Of a stretch of DNA of 64,000 nucleotides, positions 34,810 through 43,237 are shown piece by piece; positions within the stretch are counted from its first letter, which is position 1, and every line of letters begins with the position of its first letter. Position numbers and translations under genes: made by a program. Origin of the DNA: Oribacterium sp. WCC10. Its GTDB lineage: Bacteria; Bacillota; Clostridia; Lachnospirales; Lachnospiraceae. Below the pieces are notes generated by a model that was not told the DNA's origin, did no database searches, and worked only from the letters and a program-made list of their open reading frames with translations. The stretch covers positions 1 through 64,000 of the forward strand of contig NZ_FOPH01000006.1 of assembly GCF_900113415.1 (NCBI RefSeq), read 5' to 3'.

Positions 34810-35409
34810 ATGAAGAGATGGTATAGTGAAGAAAAGATTGCATTTATAATCAGAAAGGAAGAATTTTCTGATATATATCATAATTACCTTCTCAAGAACA
34901 TGAAGTATATCCGCAACGAATGGGTAAAGGATATGAAAGATACTTCAACTCCAAATGTTACCCAGGAGCAGTTTATGAACCGTGAGATCGTGGGGGAGGG
35001 AAAGTGGATACGTTCCCAGTTTGCCGGAAGTATGGGAGATAGCGAAGAGCAGTTCTTCACAATTTATGCACTTGATGATAAGCCGATAGAGAGAAGTATT
35101 GTTTTTACACCATTCATTTCCGTGGATGGTTTTGGAAGTGCGGGATTCAATACAAAGCGCACAAAAGAGGATCTTTCAGATACGGATAAGCTTTACTATA
35201 TTCTTCCTGATAAGATGGGTTACAGTGATATGATTTCGGCTGTTTCAGGAACAGTATATACGACAAAGTCGCTTAGTAATGAATATCGTGCAAAGCTTGG
35301 AGAGTATCTTCCTTCAAATTTTGCCATTGAATCACACTTAGGTATTATTTCCTTTACATATGAAAAGGAGATACCGGAAGTTGAAGATGAAGAAAATGAA
35401 GAAGAGTGA
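34810..35409 (+). CDS. uncharacterised 199-residue acidic-tailed protein
   Basis: Not recognised. The cytosolic protein begins MKRWYSEEKIAFIIRKEEF, has no membrane segment or signal peptide, and ends with an acidic tail rich in Glu and Asp (about 188-199). A good GAGGTGAG ribosome binding site sits 5 bases upstream, and codon use resembles its neighbours. It is followed by a large bidirectional terminator shared with the pilus operon. No catalytic motif was seen. The 280-base spacer upstream is AT-rich and shows no clear element. Confidence 0.75.
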   Translation: MKRWYSEEKIAFIIRKEEFSDIYHNYLLKNMKYIRNEWVKDMKDTSTPNVTQEQFMNREIVGEGKWIRSQFAGSMGDSEEQFFTIYALDDKPIERSIVFTPFISVDGFGSAGFNTKRTKEDLSDTDKLYYILPDKMGYSDMISAVSGTVYTTKSLSNEYRAKLGEYLPSNFAIESHLGIISFTYEKEIPEVEDEENEEE

Positions 35410-35441
35410 TATTTCACTGATATAGCTTTAGAATAAACTAT

Positions 35442-35526
35442 AAAAAGCGTAGCAACTACATGATATGAAACCTCTTATCGTAAGACGGTAAAAAGGGATT
35501 ACATCATATAGCGGCTACGCTTTTTT
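35442..35526. terminator. large bidirectional terminator with nested stems
   Basis: Outer stem AAAAAGCGTAGC / GCTACGCTTTTT with T6. An imperfect middle stem (CTACATGATATG with CATCATATAG) and a small apical hairpin TCTTA-TCG-TAAGA lie inside. It ends the 199-residue protein gene on the plus strand and the pilus operon on the minus strand. Confidence 0.88.
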
Positions 35527-35639
35527 AGTAAGTTGACAGTTAAGCAAAGAACATGGCGCCCACTTGGTGAATTAAGTTGTGCTCTGAGATTTCACCAGGC
35601 ATCAAGCATAATATATGAATGTTCAGCAGGTGGCAATAT

Positions 35640-36782
35640 TTATGCATCCTCAGGCAGTTTATGCATTATGAAATCAAGGGCAATCATCATTGAAAGACCA
35701 ACTTCAAGAGCAAGTATCAATGGTAAAGTTCTTTTGAATATCAATCCGCCTTTAAGAAACCATACCATGGATGGAATCATAAGCATCAAAAGAACTGTGA
35801 TAAACCCTTTAATCTTGATGCTGTTTTTGGCATTTTTTTCAGAAATTCTGGACTGTATGGTATTTTTAACTTGAATATCTTCTTCCGGTGTAGCTGGTAT
35901 ATCTGATTTTTTTCCGTAAGATGAGAAAGAACTGAATAGACTACGGGGTTCGGGTTTTGAGAGGTTAAAACTGTCAATTCCGGAATCTGAAGAGTCTTCT
36001 ATATACGGATCATCAGATTCGGTAGGTGTATACTTATCGGAAGTATCGGTGATACTATCGGCTATTATATCAAAGGAGGCTGGAGATTGTGATGAGGAAG
36101 CTGGATTCTTATCATCACTTTTCAGGATAATCCCTGCATCTATTGGTCTAAAGATACCATCATCAGAGATCATTCGTTTTTCTGAAGGAGTTGTAGAAGA
36201 ATCTTTCTTCACATTTACTGACTGATTTTCCTTTGCAATATTATTTCTGACTATACGCATAAGATCGGAAAGCTGATAGAATTCTTTACTAGATTCCTGA
36301 AACATGGAGTATCCCATAATGACAGCACGGTCGTCCTTGTAATCTATGTGTTTTAAAAGATAGGTGAGAAATTCAGAAAGGGATTCGTGAAAGACATTCT
36401 TGAAATCAGGTATAATTGTGAAATTCCATGAAGAATTATCCGGATTGTAAAAAACAGCAGAAGGAGAAAGAAGAACGGAGTTCTCAGAAATCATGTATTC
36501 ATCAAGAGAAGAAAATAGTTTATTAAGGCTCTCCATAAAAGCTGAAAGATCGACATGAGAAAGAGGATTAGATTCAAGATAGCTTTTCATGGATTCAAGT
36601 CCGGAAATGTCATAGCTCAGGAGGGGGTCAGTGGATATATTATCCAGGTTGAATTTCAATGTTCCTGGAATATGTGTGCCAATCAACATCTTTGTTTCAT
36701 AGGCATCCTGAGATATACTTATGTTTTGTATATGCATGTAGCTATGTCTTAAAGAATGCTCATAGCTTATATTGTTTTCCAT
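35640..36782 (-). CDS. DUF6382-like membrane protein, no FHA domain
   Basis: A 380-residue protein. Residues about 1-180 resemble, from memory, the uncharacterised DUF6382 domain that in Clostridia usually precedes an FHA domain. Then comes an acidic low-complexity linker (about 200-300) and two membrane helices (about 320-345 and 347-368), ending HKLPEDA. No FHA phosphothreonine-binding domain follows, and none would fit before the terminator at 35526. It is the last gene of the pilus operon, 2 bases after the small pseudopilin. The role may be assembly or regulation of the pilus at the membrane. The missing FHA domain could be an ancestral state or a loss. Confidence 0.7.
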   Translation of the reverse strand: MENNISYEHSLRHSYMHIQNISISQDAYETKMLIGTHIPGTLKFNLDNISTDPLLSYDISGLESMKSYLESNPLSHVDLSAFMESLNKLFSSLDEYMISENSVLLSPSAVFYNPDNSSWNFTIIPDFKNVFHESLSEFLTYLLKHIDYKDDRAVIMGYSMFQESSKEFYQLSDLMRIVRNNIAKENQSVNVKKDSSTTPSEKRMISDDGIFRPIDAGIILKSDDKNPASSSQSPASFDIIADSITDTSDKYTPTESDDPYIEDSSDSGIDSFNLSKPEPRSLFSSFSSYGKKSDIPATPEEDIQVKNTIQSRISEKNAKNSIKIKGFITVLLMLMIPSMVWFLKGGLIFKRTLPLILALEVGLSMMIALDFIMHKLPEDA

Positions 36783-36784
36783 AA

Positions 36785-37021
36785 TTATGTTTCTCCTTTT
36801 TCTGCAGGATCTTTGTCCTGCTCAAATAAACTGATTTCCCGGATAAAGTTTTCCGGTTTAAATATCTTTTCCCCGTCCGGTTTGTGACTGTCTATTTCTG
36901 ATTCCAAAGCGGTTCTTGTATAAGCATTAATCTTTGATTGCAGATGAATGGCGCCGTTGATCAATGTTGCTATGACCAAAAAAGATATACTGAAAATATA
37001 AGTTGCTTCGAGTGTGTTCAT
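36785..37021 (-). CDS. short leaderless TadE-like pseudopilin
   Basis: The 78-residue protein starts MNTLEATYIFSISFLVIATLINGAI. A hydrophobic N-terminal helix begins right at the start, with Glu at position 5, as in mature type IV pilins, and LEAT resembles the VEAS of TadE proteins. There is no prepilin leader before the helix. The C-terminal half is charged. It may be a pseudopilin that needs no peptidase cut, or merely methylation-competent. GGAGGC lies upstream. It sits between the second prepilin peptidase and the DUF6382-like gene. Confidence 0.65.
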   Translation of the reverse strand: MNTLEATYIFSISFLVIATLINGAIHLQSKINAYTRTALESEIDSHKPDGEKIFKPENFIREISLFEQDKDPAEKGET

Positions 37022-37035
37022 AGAAAGCCTCCGTA

Positions 37036-37518
37036 TTAAAAGCCGTTTAAAAATAGGAAAAGACCAGGAAGCATTAATGGAATGAATGGTAGTGTCATGT
37101 TGTGATAATCTTTTCCACTGATCTTTCCGTAAATAAGAATGGCCATGCTGACCATAAAAGCCGACAGAAAACCGCTTATTGCAAGCATCAAAATATAATT
37201 AAAGGGGATATAGAAAGCAGATACAGTTATAAATATTGCATCACCGATTCCTATATTTCCTCCTGATATAATACTTATGGCTGTAAGAATAATTCCGGGA
37301 ATAAATCTCAATAAAATATCAATTAGTAATGTATATTCCTGACAGGATAATTCTCTTACCTGAAAGTTTATAAAAAATGGCAGTCCGGAAAGCATGAATA
37401 TAATATGAAGAATCGTTGGAACAGTTTTCTTTTTTAAATCATAGAAACCGGAAAGAAAAAAATATAATAAAAAAAGATAGAAGTAGAAAGAATTTAAAGA
37501 TATAGATAGGTTAAACAT
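37036..37518 (-). CDS. prepilin peptidase-like A24 protein (second copy)
   Basis: The 160-residue polytopic protein has the two aspartates of A24 aspartic prepilin peptidases: GFYDLKKKTVP (first Asp near 27) and GIGDAIF (GxGD, near 92). Six hydrophobic segments span the whole protein. It processes prepilin leaders and methylates the new N-terminus in the known family; the short CpaA/TadV form does cleavage only. A separate A24 gene lies at the other end of the operon (45519-46037). This copy may be dedicated to the pseudopilins. Confidence 0.82.
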   Translation of the reverse strand: MFNLSISLNSFYFYLFLLYFFLSGFYDLKKKTVPTILHIIFMLSGLPFFINFQVRELSCQEYTLLIDILLRFIPGIILTAISIISGGNIGIGDAIFITVSAFYIPFNYILMLAISGFLSAFMVSMAILIYGKISGKDYHNMTLPFIPLMLPGLFLFLNGF

Positions 37519-37552
37519 GATAAAAGAAAATATAACTTATATAATAAATGTA

Positions 37553-38455
37553 TTAACCGCAACGAATGCAGGCGTGTTTTCCTGCGGATTCAGCCTGGGA
37601 TTTTTTCATTGCCTGAATGTAACTGGATAAAGTTTTGCAGGTATTTGTACTGTGAAAACTTCTGGCGCCACTTGTGTAGTAGACTACAGACATTCGATAA
37701 TTAGGTTTACATGAGGCACATGGTGAGAATCGACCGCCAAATTTAGTTCTCATGGCCTTTATTACGGCACCTGATGTTTCCATGATGTCATGCGTTATAT
37801 ACGAGCAGCTCATGGTTGTGTGGTAAACATCACTGTCACGGGTGCTGACATAAACAGTTGCATCATCTGATTTTGGTGGATTTCCGTTATTTTCCATCCA
37901 TCGATTTCCATCGGCTCCGATCCAGGCCCGTCTGCTGGCTACAACCTGCTGTGGGATGCTGTTAAGACCAAATACCGAAAAGGGAAGTAATGCTTTATAA
38001 TTTGCTACATATTTGATGTTTTTATCTGTGACTTCGGAATCACTAAGTAAATCAATATGTTCCATTCCGGGTTGCTCTATCTGGTGAGCAAGAGAAAGGG
38101 CAGAAACAGATGTTTCGATGCTGTTTAGTATGTCAGTATCAAGCTTTATAGTCCCATCCTTTTTTTTATAGTATTCAATATACTTTTCCTGAGCCACCAT
38201 ACGGGCATTGTCCTCAAGTATGATACTTGCATTTCGCTGGTGGTTCAGGATAAGCAATGGTGTTATGAGGATCACACAGGCAAAAATAACTAGAGTCAGT
38301 GCCAGTGAGGCCTCCACCGTATATGAAGAACGACATGAGGAATGAAAAAAAATATTTAGTTGTGTAAAAAGATTTGATTTATAGTCTGATTGCGATATTT
38401 CGTACTTGGAGTTGTGAATTATCTGCATATGTTTTTTTAAGTTTTTCATTTTCAT
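37553..38455 (-). CDS. TadE-like pseudopilin with two HX4C...CX2C modules
   Basis: The 300-residue protein has a cytoplasmic leader (1-43), a pilin-type helix SYTVEASLALTLVIFACVILI with Glu48 at the +5 position, and a large outer part. The last 90 residues contain two copies of a pattern: H-T-T-M-S-C then C-A-S-C, and H-S-T-N-T-C then C-I-R-C, the last at the very C-terminus. Each HX4C plus CX2C set could bind zinc or form disulfides; the spacing resembles Ada-like metal sites seen in some clostridial surface proteins (judged by eye). It is probably a minor pilin at the tip or base. It lies 11 bases after the TadG-like gene. Confidence 0.78.
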   Translation of the reverse strand: MKMKNLKKHMQIIHNSKYEISQSDYKSNLFTQLNIFFHSSCRSSYTVEASLALTLVIFACVILITPLLILNHQRNASIILEDNARMVAQEKYIEYYKKKDGTIKLDTDILNSIETSVSALSLAHQIEQPGMEHIDLLSDSEVTDKNIKYVANYKALLPFSVFGLNSIPQQVVASRRAWIGADGNRWMENNGNPPKSDDATVYVSTRDSDVYHTTMSCSYITHDIMETSGAVIKAMRTKFGGRFSPCASCKPNYRMSVVYYTSGARSFHSTNTCKTLSSYIQAMKKSQAESAGKHACIRCG

Positions 38456-38466
38456 GTCGGATTCAC

Positions 38467-40491
38467 TTAATGAGTGTCGTTCCTGTATTTATAGTAAGTA
38501 GACAATTGAAAGGAATAGTTCTTTTCTGGCGAAGAACCATATACTAAAGGGATTATATTGTTGCCAAACATTACATGGCGTGTATCAGGCTCTATGCCAA
38601 TGGCTAGAGAATAAAGGCATTCATCTATGGAAAATCCGGTTTCCGGATCCTTGCCTATAGTTTGAATGTTTTTTTCTATCCGGCTGAGCATTCTTCGATT
38701 TATCAGAGGCTGGTCCAGCATGCCTGCTCCAAGAAGAAAGGTTCTCAGATAGTCTCTGTAGGATAGTCCCTTTTTGTTTGTTTTATCTGCATCAATGGAT
38801 CGATTCTGTCCAAAATCCAAAAGTCCTCCTATATCCATGGACCAGGTACCTGAGTCATGAAAGACAGGAACACGACCTCCGGATAGTAAGGTTTTGACAT
38901 CTTTTATGGATTGGGCAAGTGCCCATATACCTAAAACGAAAAATGTAAAGACGGAAATGAGTGCCGGATTTGCCGTTACGCAAAGAAATGATGTTACAAA
39001 GGCCCTGGCTTCATTGCGTTTGGCAGAATCTGTATAAAGATATATGAGATTGAGACCTTCTCGAAGGGTAACCAGTCTGGTGACAAATTCCGAAAGATTC
39101 TTATAATCACTTTCTTTACCCCCCAAGAGATACTCAAGTTCCAGTCCATGATTACCACTTGGAGGAAGTTCTCCATTTGAAGGTGTTCCCGGATGATAGT
39201 AATTAAAGTACTTTAACGCATATTCTCCAAGTATGGCGATTTCCACCGGATTAGCTGTGGAATCAGCCATAAAATGTGGATTAATAGTATAATCTTTTGA
39301 TTTTGAGGGAGTTTTCGCATCATCCGGAAGCACCATTGAGAGAAGATTTCCATCTATAAAAGTGCTGATGTTGTCCAGAATACGTTTGTTTGTATTGTTT
39401 ATCGTTGATACTTCGCCATGATAGACTACAAGTGGAAAACTGTTCCATTCACTGGCAGCACTACTGTAGAACGCACTGATTTCTGATGAAAAGTCATAAT
39501 CATCGTCTTCGTCATCTTCGCTGTCTTCTATAGCATCCTCCAGCCATTCTTCGAAATCTTCCACTTCAAGTTCAAGTCTGTCCGACTCAACTCTCAGATG
39601 TTCGGTTTGCGAAGGCATGGCTTCAATCTCGGCACGAACTGCTCCGTTTCCGGAAACATAATTTTCATACTCGGATATTTCTGCTTCTACTGCCGCTACT
39701 CCTTCAGGTGAAAGATTAGACTTTCGGGATTCAAAATCTTCCCGTAGGTTATCGACTTTTAGTTTTAGATCATCAGCAGCCTTGCTGAAGGTCTCAACTG
39801 CTGAATCTATGGTATCAAGACTGTTTCTGAAAGCGGAAAGTTTACTATAGAAGTCACCGGGACTTTCGTTTCTTAAAGCTGTCCAGCAATCATAGTGGCA
39901 GGCTTTAGAATTCTTTGCAGCAGAATCAACAGAGGATATTGCATTTTCTACTGCTTTCAGTGAATTTGAATCTAAAGCATACTTCTTTTGAATCTCCCGT
40001 ATCTCTTTGGTCTCGTCTGTGCGTTTAAATATTGTCTTCATTATTTCTGAAATTTCTGCTTCGGTGTGTTCGGAACCTGCAAAGCTTATGAGAGAATTAA
40101 TAAGACCATATTTCATGTATTCAAGGATTTCTTCTTCAAAGCAAGTGTCTTCGGTTATATGTAAATGCTCCGAGAGAGAAATATTGTCTTCTTTAAGATT
40201 TCCGGGATAAAAATTGCGTGCTGATCTGTAAGGTTCTGTAAAATCATAGAACTCCTCAATCAGATCTCCGTCTGTCCTGTATTGAAGCCCCAGAATACGA
40301 TAATTTTCCCATAAAGGTCGATGGAACTGGGAGAAAAGAGATTCTATAGAAGAATCAGCGGCAACCTGCCAATAATAGCGTTCACCTACAGTACGGCATG
40401 ACTCTACTATGGTAAGTAGAAGGGCTGCTATCATAGTAAAGCTCAGTGCCATAAAGACTGTTACAGAACCACAGGTTTCTTTGTGAAACAT
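38467..40491 (-). CDS. TadG-like (DUF5702-type) pilus-associated protein
   Basis: The 674-residue protein has an N-terminal membrane helix (GSVTVFMALSFTMIAALLLTIVESCR, about 8-33), like TadG/TadE pseudopilins but without Glu at +5. A large extracytoplasmic region contains Glu/Asp-rich coiled-coil segments (about 130-330, including an acidic run near 318-330). A second hydrophobic helix lies near 503-523. By resemblance it belongs to the DUF5702 proteins found in clostridial Tad loci. Start ATG 40491 overlaps the Flp stop by one base (TAATG), so translation is coupled. It probably acts as a minor pilin or assembly platform outside the membrane. Confidence 0.75.
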   Translation of the reverse strand: MFHKETCGSVTVFMALSFTMIAALLLTIVESCRTVGERYYWQVAADSSIESLFSQFHRPLWENYRILGLQYRTDGDLIEEFYDFTEPYRSARNFYPGNLKEDNISLSEHLHITEDTCFEEEILEYMKYGLINSLISFAGSEHTEAEISEIMKTIFKRTDETKEIREIQKKYALDSNSLKAVENAISSVDSAAKNSKACHYDCWTALRNESPGDFYSKLSAFRNSLDTIDSAVETFSKAADDLKLKVDNLREDFESRKSNLSPEGVAAVEAEISEYENYVSGNGAVRAEIEAMPSQTEHLRVESDRLELEVEDFEEWLEDAIEDSEDDEDDDYDFSSEISAFYSSAASEWNSFPLVVYHGEVSTINNTNKRILDNISTFIDGNLLSMVLPDDAKTPSKSKDYTINPHFMADSTANPVEIAILGEYALKYFNYYHPGTPSNGELPPSGNHGLELEYLLGGKESDYKNLSEFVTRLVTLREGLNLIYLYTDSAKRNEARAFVTSFLCVTANPALISVFTFFVLGIWALAQSIKDVKTLLSGGRVPVFHDSGTWSMDIGGLLDFGQNRSIDADKTNKKGLSYRDYLRTFLLGAGMLDQPLINRRMLSRIEKNIQTIGKDPETGFSIDECLYSLAIGIEPDTRHVMFGNNIIPLVYGSSPEKNYSFQLSTYYKYRNDTH

Positions 40492-40817
40492 TAATATACG
40501 CTCTGAGCTGAGCTGTCGATCTGATCAAAAATACTGGTTAAGAGATCATTGATTCTTCCTTTAAACACTATAACTAGTGCTATAAGCACTACCAAAATTA
40601 ATACAAGTTCGATGGTTCCTATTCCGGATTCACCCTTTAAAAGGTAGTTTATATGATGCTTTATAGTACGTCTTAACTTTAATCCGTGATATAGGAAACC
40701 TGTTTGCAATCTTCTGTACATGTTTGTGAACTGCTGTGTGAGTTCATCTTCAGGTCTCATAGGTCCCTGAAAAAATCCGCAAATACTTAAGTTTCTTGTA
40801 GTAGTTGATAAATTCAT
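40491..40817 (-). CDS. flp: Flp-type major pilin candidate with long leader
   Basis: The 108-residue prepilin has the cleavage site GESG-IGTIE: cutting after Gly65 leaves Glu70 at +5. The mature part is a hydrophobic helix (LVLILVVLIALVIVFKG) plus a short amphipathic tail, giving a 43-residue pilin typical of the Flp1 family. The leader of 65 residues is far longer than the usual 10-30. The start at 40817 is supported by AAAGGAG nine bases upstream, so the leader is not an artefact of a wrong start. A structured 169-base spacer separates it from tadC, as expected for a highly expressed pilin. Confidence 0.8.
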   Translation of the reverse strand: MNLSTTTRNLSICGFFQGPMRPEDELTQQFTNMYRRLQTGFLYHGLKLRRTIKHHINYLLKGESGIGTIELVLILVVLIALVIVFKGRINDLLTSIFDQIDSSAQSVY

Positions 40818-40871
40818 TTTTAATTCTCCTTTTGAGGGGTTACCTCTGATAATAAGTTTTGATAATGAGTT

Positions 40872-40899
40872 TTAATCTCATAAAAGATGTTGAGATTAA
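40872..40899 (-). promoter_or_regulatory. hairpin in the tadC-flp spacer
   Basis: TTAATCTCA and TGAGATTAA form a perfect 9-bp stem with a 10-base loop, about 55 bases upstream of the flp start. A second CCGGT/ACCGG stem lies near 40934-40953. There is no T-run. These may stabilise the pilin mRNA after processing. Confidence 0.5.
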
Positions 40900-40986
40900 G
40901 CATTGGTATTTATATAAAATCTGTTATTTCCGGTAATTATTAAGACCGGATAGCAGATGAAAAAAGGGGATGAAAATGTCTTAGAA

Positions 40987-42381
40987 TCAGCTTATGGCTG
41001 TTAAAGCAGGTACAATCACTATAACCATTACAATGGAAAGCATCAGGAACAGAGGTAAAAGGAGCTTTGTTCCTGCTTCTTCGCCAAGACGTTTGGCAGC
41101 GTTTTTTCTTTGGTCAAACGCATCATTCATCTCAAGCTCAAGCATGGCTCTGAGATTTTTTGTGCCGGTTTTTCGATTCTGCTCTATAAGACTTATAAGC
41201 TTTGTATATGGTTTCAGATTGATGCGTCTTCCGAAGTCTAGATATACTTCGGATTCAGGCATATTTCTGTGAAATTGATGACATAATGTGCGTAATTCTT
41301 TAGAAAGAGGACGATCAGGTTTGACGCCACGGTTAACAAGATTATCATAGCTTTCGGAAATGCTTATGAACGAATTTTTGATGGTAAGACCTGCGCCTGT
41401 ATAGACCATAAGTTTTGATACAAGGTCTGAATAATCAAGCATGAGCATGTTTTCACGCTTCTTTTTTTCTTCCTTTTTTTGTGATCCATGTCGTAGATAT
41501 ATAGCTATGGCTGCTATTATTCCCAGAAAAGGGAAGATAATATATGTATGATCCTGAGCTTCATGGTAGCTGAGACTAAGCCCGTCAAGTTCCAATGGCA
41601 GACTAAGAGAATCCTCTCCAAGAGTCGATAGATTTGCAGCAGATATCCTGTCGTTAAGTGCTTTAAGTAATAGCTCATGTTCACTTAGCCTTTTTGGAAC
41701 AACATTGACATATATCTTGTATGGCTCGGAGTGATATTTTATTTTGATATAGTCTTTGGAGTCTTGTTCGGTATCATTCTGAGCTTCCGGAACAATATAG
41801 GTGCTCATGATCAACGACAGATATCCGTTTATAACCGAACCTTCAGGGATATCTTCGTTATGCACTGTACCATCATCTTCAATGAGATGCCTGTACTTTC
41901 TATAGTCGGTTGGATCATCAGTTTCAGGATAGAAATCCCACGACAGTTCTATACCGTAATCCTTTAGTCTGGTCACGAGTTGTAGATCATGGCTTACACA
42001 TGCAAGACTCTGCTCATCCTTTATGATGATACCTTCGATATTTTCTACTATTTCAGAAAATACATGGTCAGCTTCTTCTTTTGTATATCTTCGGGAATTT
42101 ACAGTTATATCCAAAGGAATGTTTTTACTCTCGGACAGTCCCGATACTTCTATTGATATGGTTTTATTACTGCTGCCATAGGCTGAACGTTTTATGAGAT
42201 TTCCGTTGGTTATTACACTATCGGTAAATGAAGAGAAGAAGACTATAGCTGATAGGAAGAGAGAAACTGCGATGCATAAAATCTGCTCCTTCAATATCTT
42301 TTGCGGAATCTTCTCATATTTTGAAATAAACAGCTTCTGCCATTTACAGAATGCTGATTGAAAAATAGCTTTTGATTTCAT
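40987..42381 (-). CDS. tadC: TadC-like inner-membrane platform protein with extracytoplasmic insert
   Basis: The 464-residue protein ends in a T2SF domain (about 310-460: DYSDLVSKLMVYTGAGLTIKNSFISIS ... LGEEAGTKLLLPLFLMLSIVMVIVIVPA), the hallmark of TadC. It starts with a basic cytoplasmic segment and TM1 (about 33-55). Unlike ordinary TadC (about 300 residues) it has some 210 residues between TM1 and TM2 (about 60-270) that would lie outside the membrane. TM2 is near 278-296. With TadB it forms the platform driven by the TadA ATPase. It lies 22 bases after tadB. Confidence 0.82.
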   Translation of the reverse strand: MKSKAIFQSAFCKWQKLFISKYEKIPQKILKEQILCIAVSLFLSAIVFFSSFTDSVITNGNLIKRSAYGSSNKTISIEVSGLSESKNIPLDITVNSRRYTKEEADHVFSEIVENIEGIIIKDEQSLACVSHDLQLVTRLKDYGIELSWDFYPETDDPTDYRKYRHLIEDDGTVHNEDIPEGSVINGYLSLIMSTYIVPEAQNDTEQDSKDYIKIKYHSEPYKIYVNVVPKRLSEHELLLKALNDRISAANLSTLGEDSLSLPLELDGLSLSYHEAQDHTYIIFPFLGIIAAIAIYLRHGSQKKEEKKKRENMLMLDYSDLVSKLMVYTGAGLTIKNSFISISESYDNLVNRGVKPDRPLSKELRTLCHQFHRNMPESEVYLDFGRRINLKPYTKLISLIEQNRKTGTKNLRAMLELEMNDAFDQRKNAAKRLGEEAGTKLLLPLFLMLSIVMVIVIVPALTAIS

Positions 42382-42403
42382 TATTATGTGAGTTTTGATG
42401 ATG

Positions 42404-43237
42404 TTATACCTCTATATTCAGGATTCGATTTGCCAGATATATGGAAAGACAATATATTCCAAGGCAAACAGACATAGTTATGCGTCCAAGAAAAGTGGTG
42501 TATAAAGATATGAAGAAATCGGGTGACGTAAAATTCATATAAAGAATAATGATAAATGGAATAAGATTCATTATCCGTTGTTCATATATTTTTGAGGCGT
42601 TTAATGTCCTTATATCTTCTATTATCTGGACCTTATCGCGAATGATACCGGAAGTATGTGTAAGTATATTAACCAGATTTCCACCGTTTCTTTTTGCGAC
42701 ATTAAATATTTCCGCAAAGTTTGATACATCATCGAGTCCTGAACGATATGCAAAGTCAGAAAGCATACATTCAAGAGATTTGTTTAGTTTAAGTCCGTTT
42801 ACTATAGCTTCAAACTCAAATACTATCATGGATTTTTCGCCGGACATATGCTTAAGTTCTGGTATAGATGCCTGAAAAGCATTTTCTGTAGAGTATCCTG
42901 CACTTAAAAATGATGAAAGAATGGATAACGCTTCTTTGAATTGAAGAAGCAATTCGTTTCGTCGTTTTGAAATAAGATTTTTCTTTATCAGAAATGGATA
43001 AACAAAACAAAGCGGCAACAGAAGAAGGAATACCAGACTGCTTTGATAAAAAGTGTAACTCACCATGATATCTGCCAGTGTTGCTGAAAGAACCAGACGA
43101 AAAAATTCAGGGAGAGTAAATAGATATTCACTGTAATCTACTGATAAGCTTTTGGTTTGATGTGAGAGTTGAAAGCTTTTTAAGCATCTTTCCATCATAT
43201 TTGTAAATTTGATTGAGGGTAATTTCACCGTTTTCAA
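42404..43237 (-). CDS. tadB: TadB-like inner-membrane platform protein
   Basis: The 277-residue protein has two N-terminal membrane segments (about 47-85), a cytoplasmic T2SF domain (about 95-215: KEALSILSSFLSAGYSTENAFQASIPEL ... VAKRNGGNLVNILTHTSGIIRDK) and two C-terminal helices. The start is TTG 43237, selected because a perfect GGAGGTGA lies 6 bases upstream. The gene therefore overlaps the end of the ATPase gene by 110 bases. An internal ATG at 43198 is possible but lacks this site. Confidence 0.82.
   Translation of the reverse strand: MKTVKLPSIKFTNMMERCLKSFQLSHQTKSLSVDYSEYLFTLPEFFRLVLSATLADIMVSYTFYQSSLVFLLLLPLCFVYPFLIKKNLISKRRNELLLQFKEALSILSSFLSAGYSTENAFQASIPELKHMSGEKSMIVFEFEAIVNGLKLNKSLECMLSDFAYRSGLDDVSNFAEIFNVAKRNGGNLVNILTHTSGIIRDKVQIIEDIRTLNASKIYEQRIMNLIPFIIILYMNFTSPDFFISLYTTFLGRITMSVCLGIYCLSIYLANRILNIEV

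Noticed and set aside
35533-35874. 113-residue plus-strand frame before the DUF6382-like gene
   Set aside because: It starts next to the bidirectional terminator, has no ribosome binding site and mirrors the membrane-helix end of the minus-strand gene.
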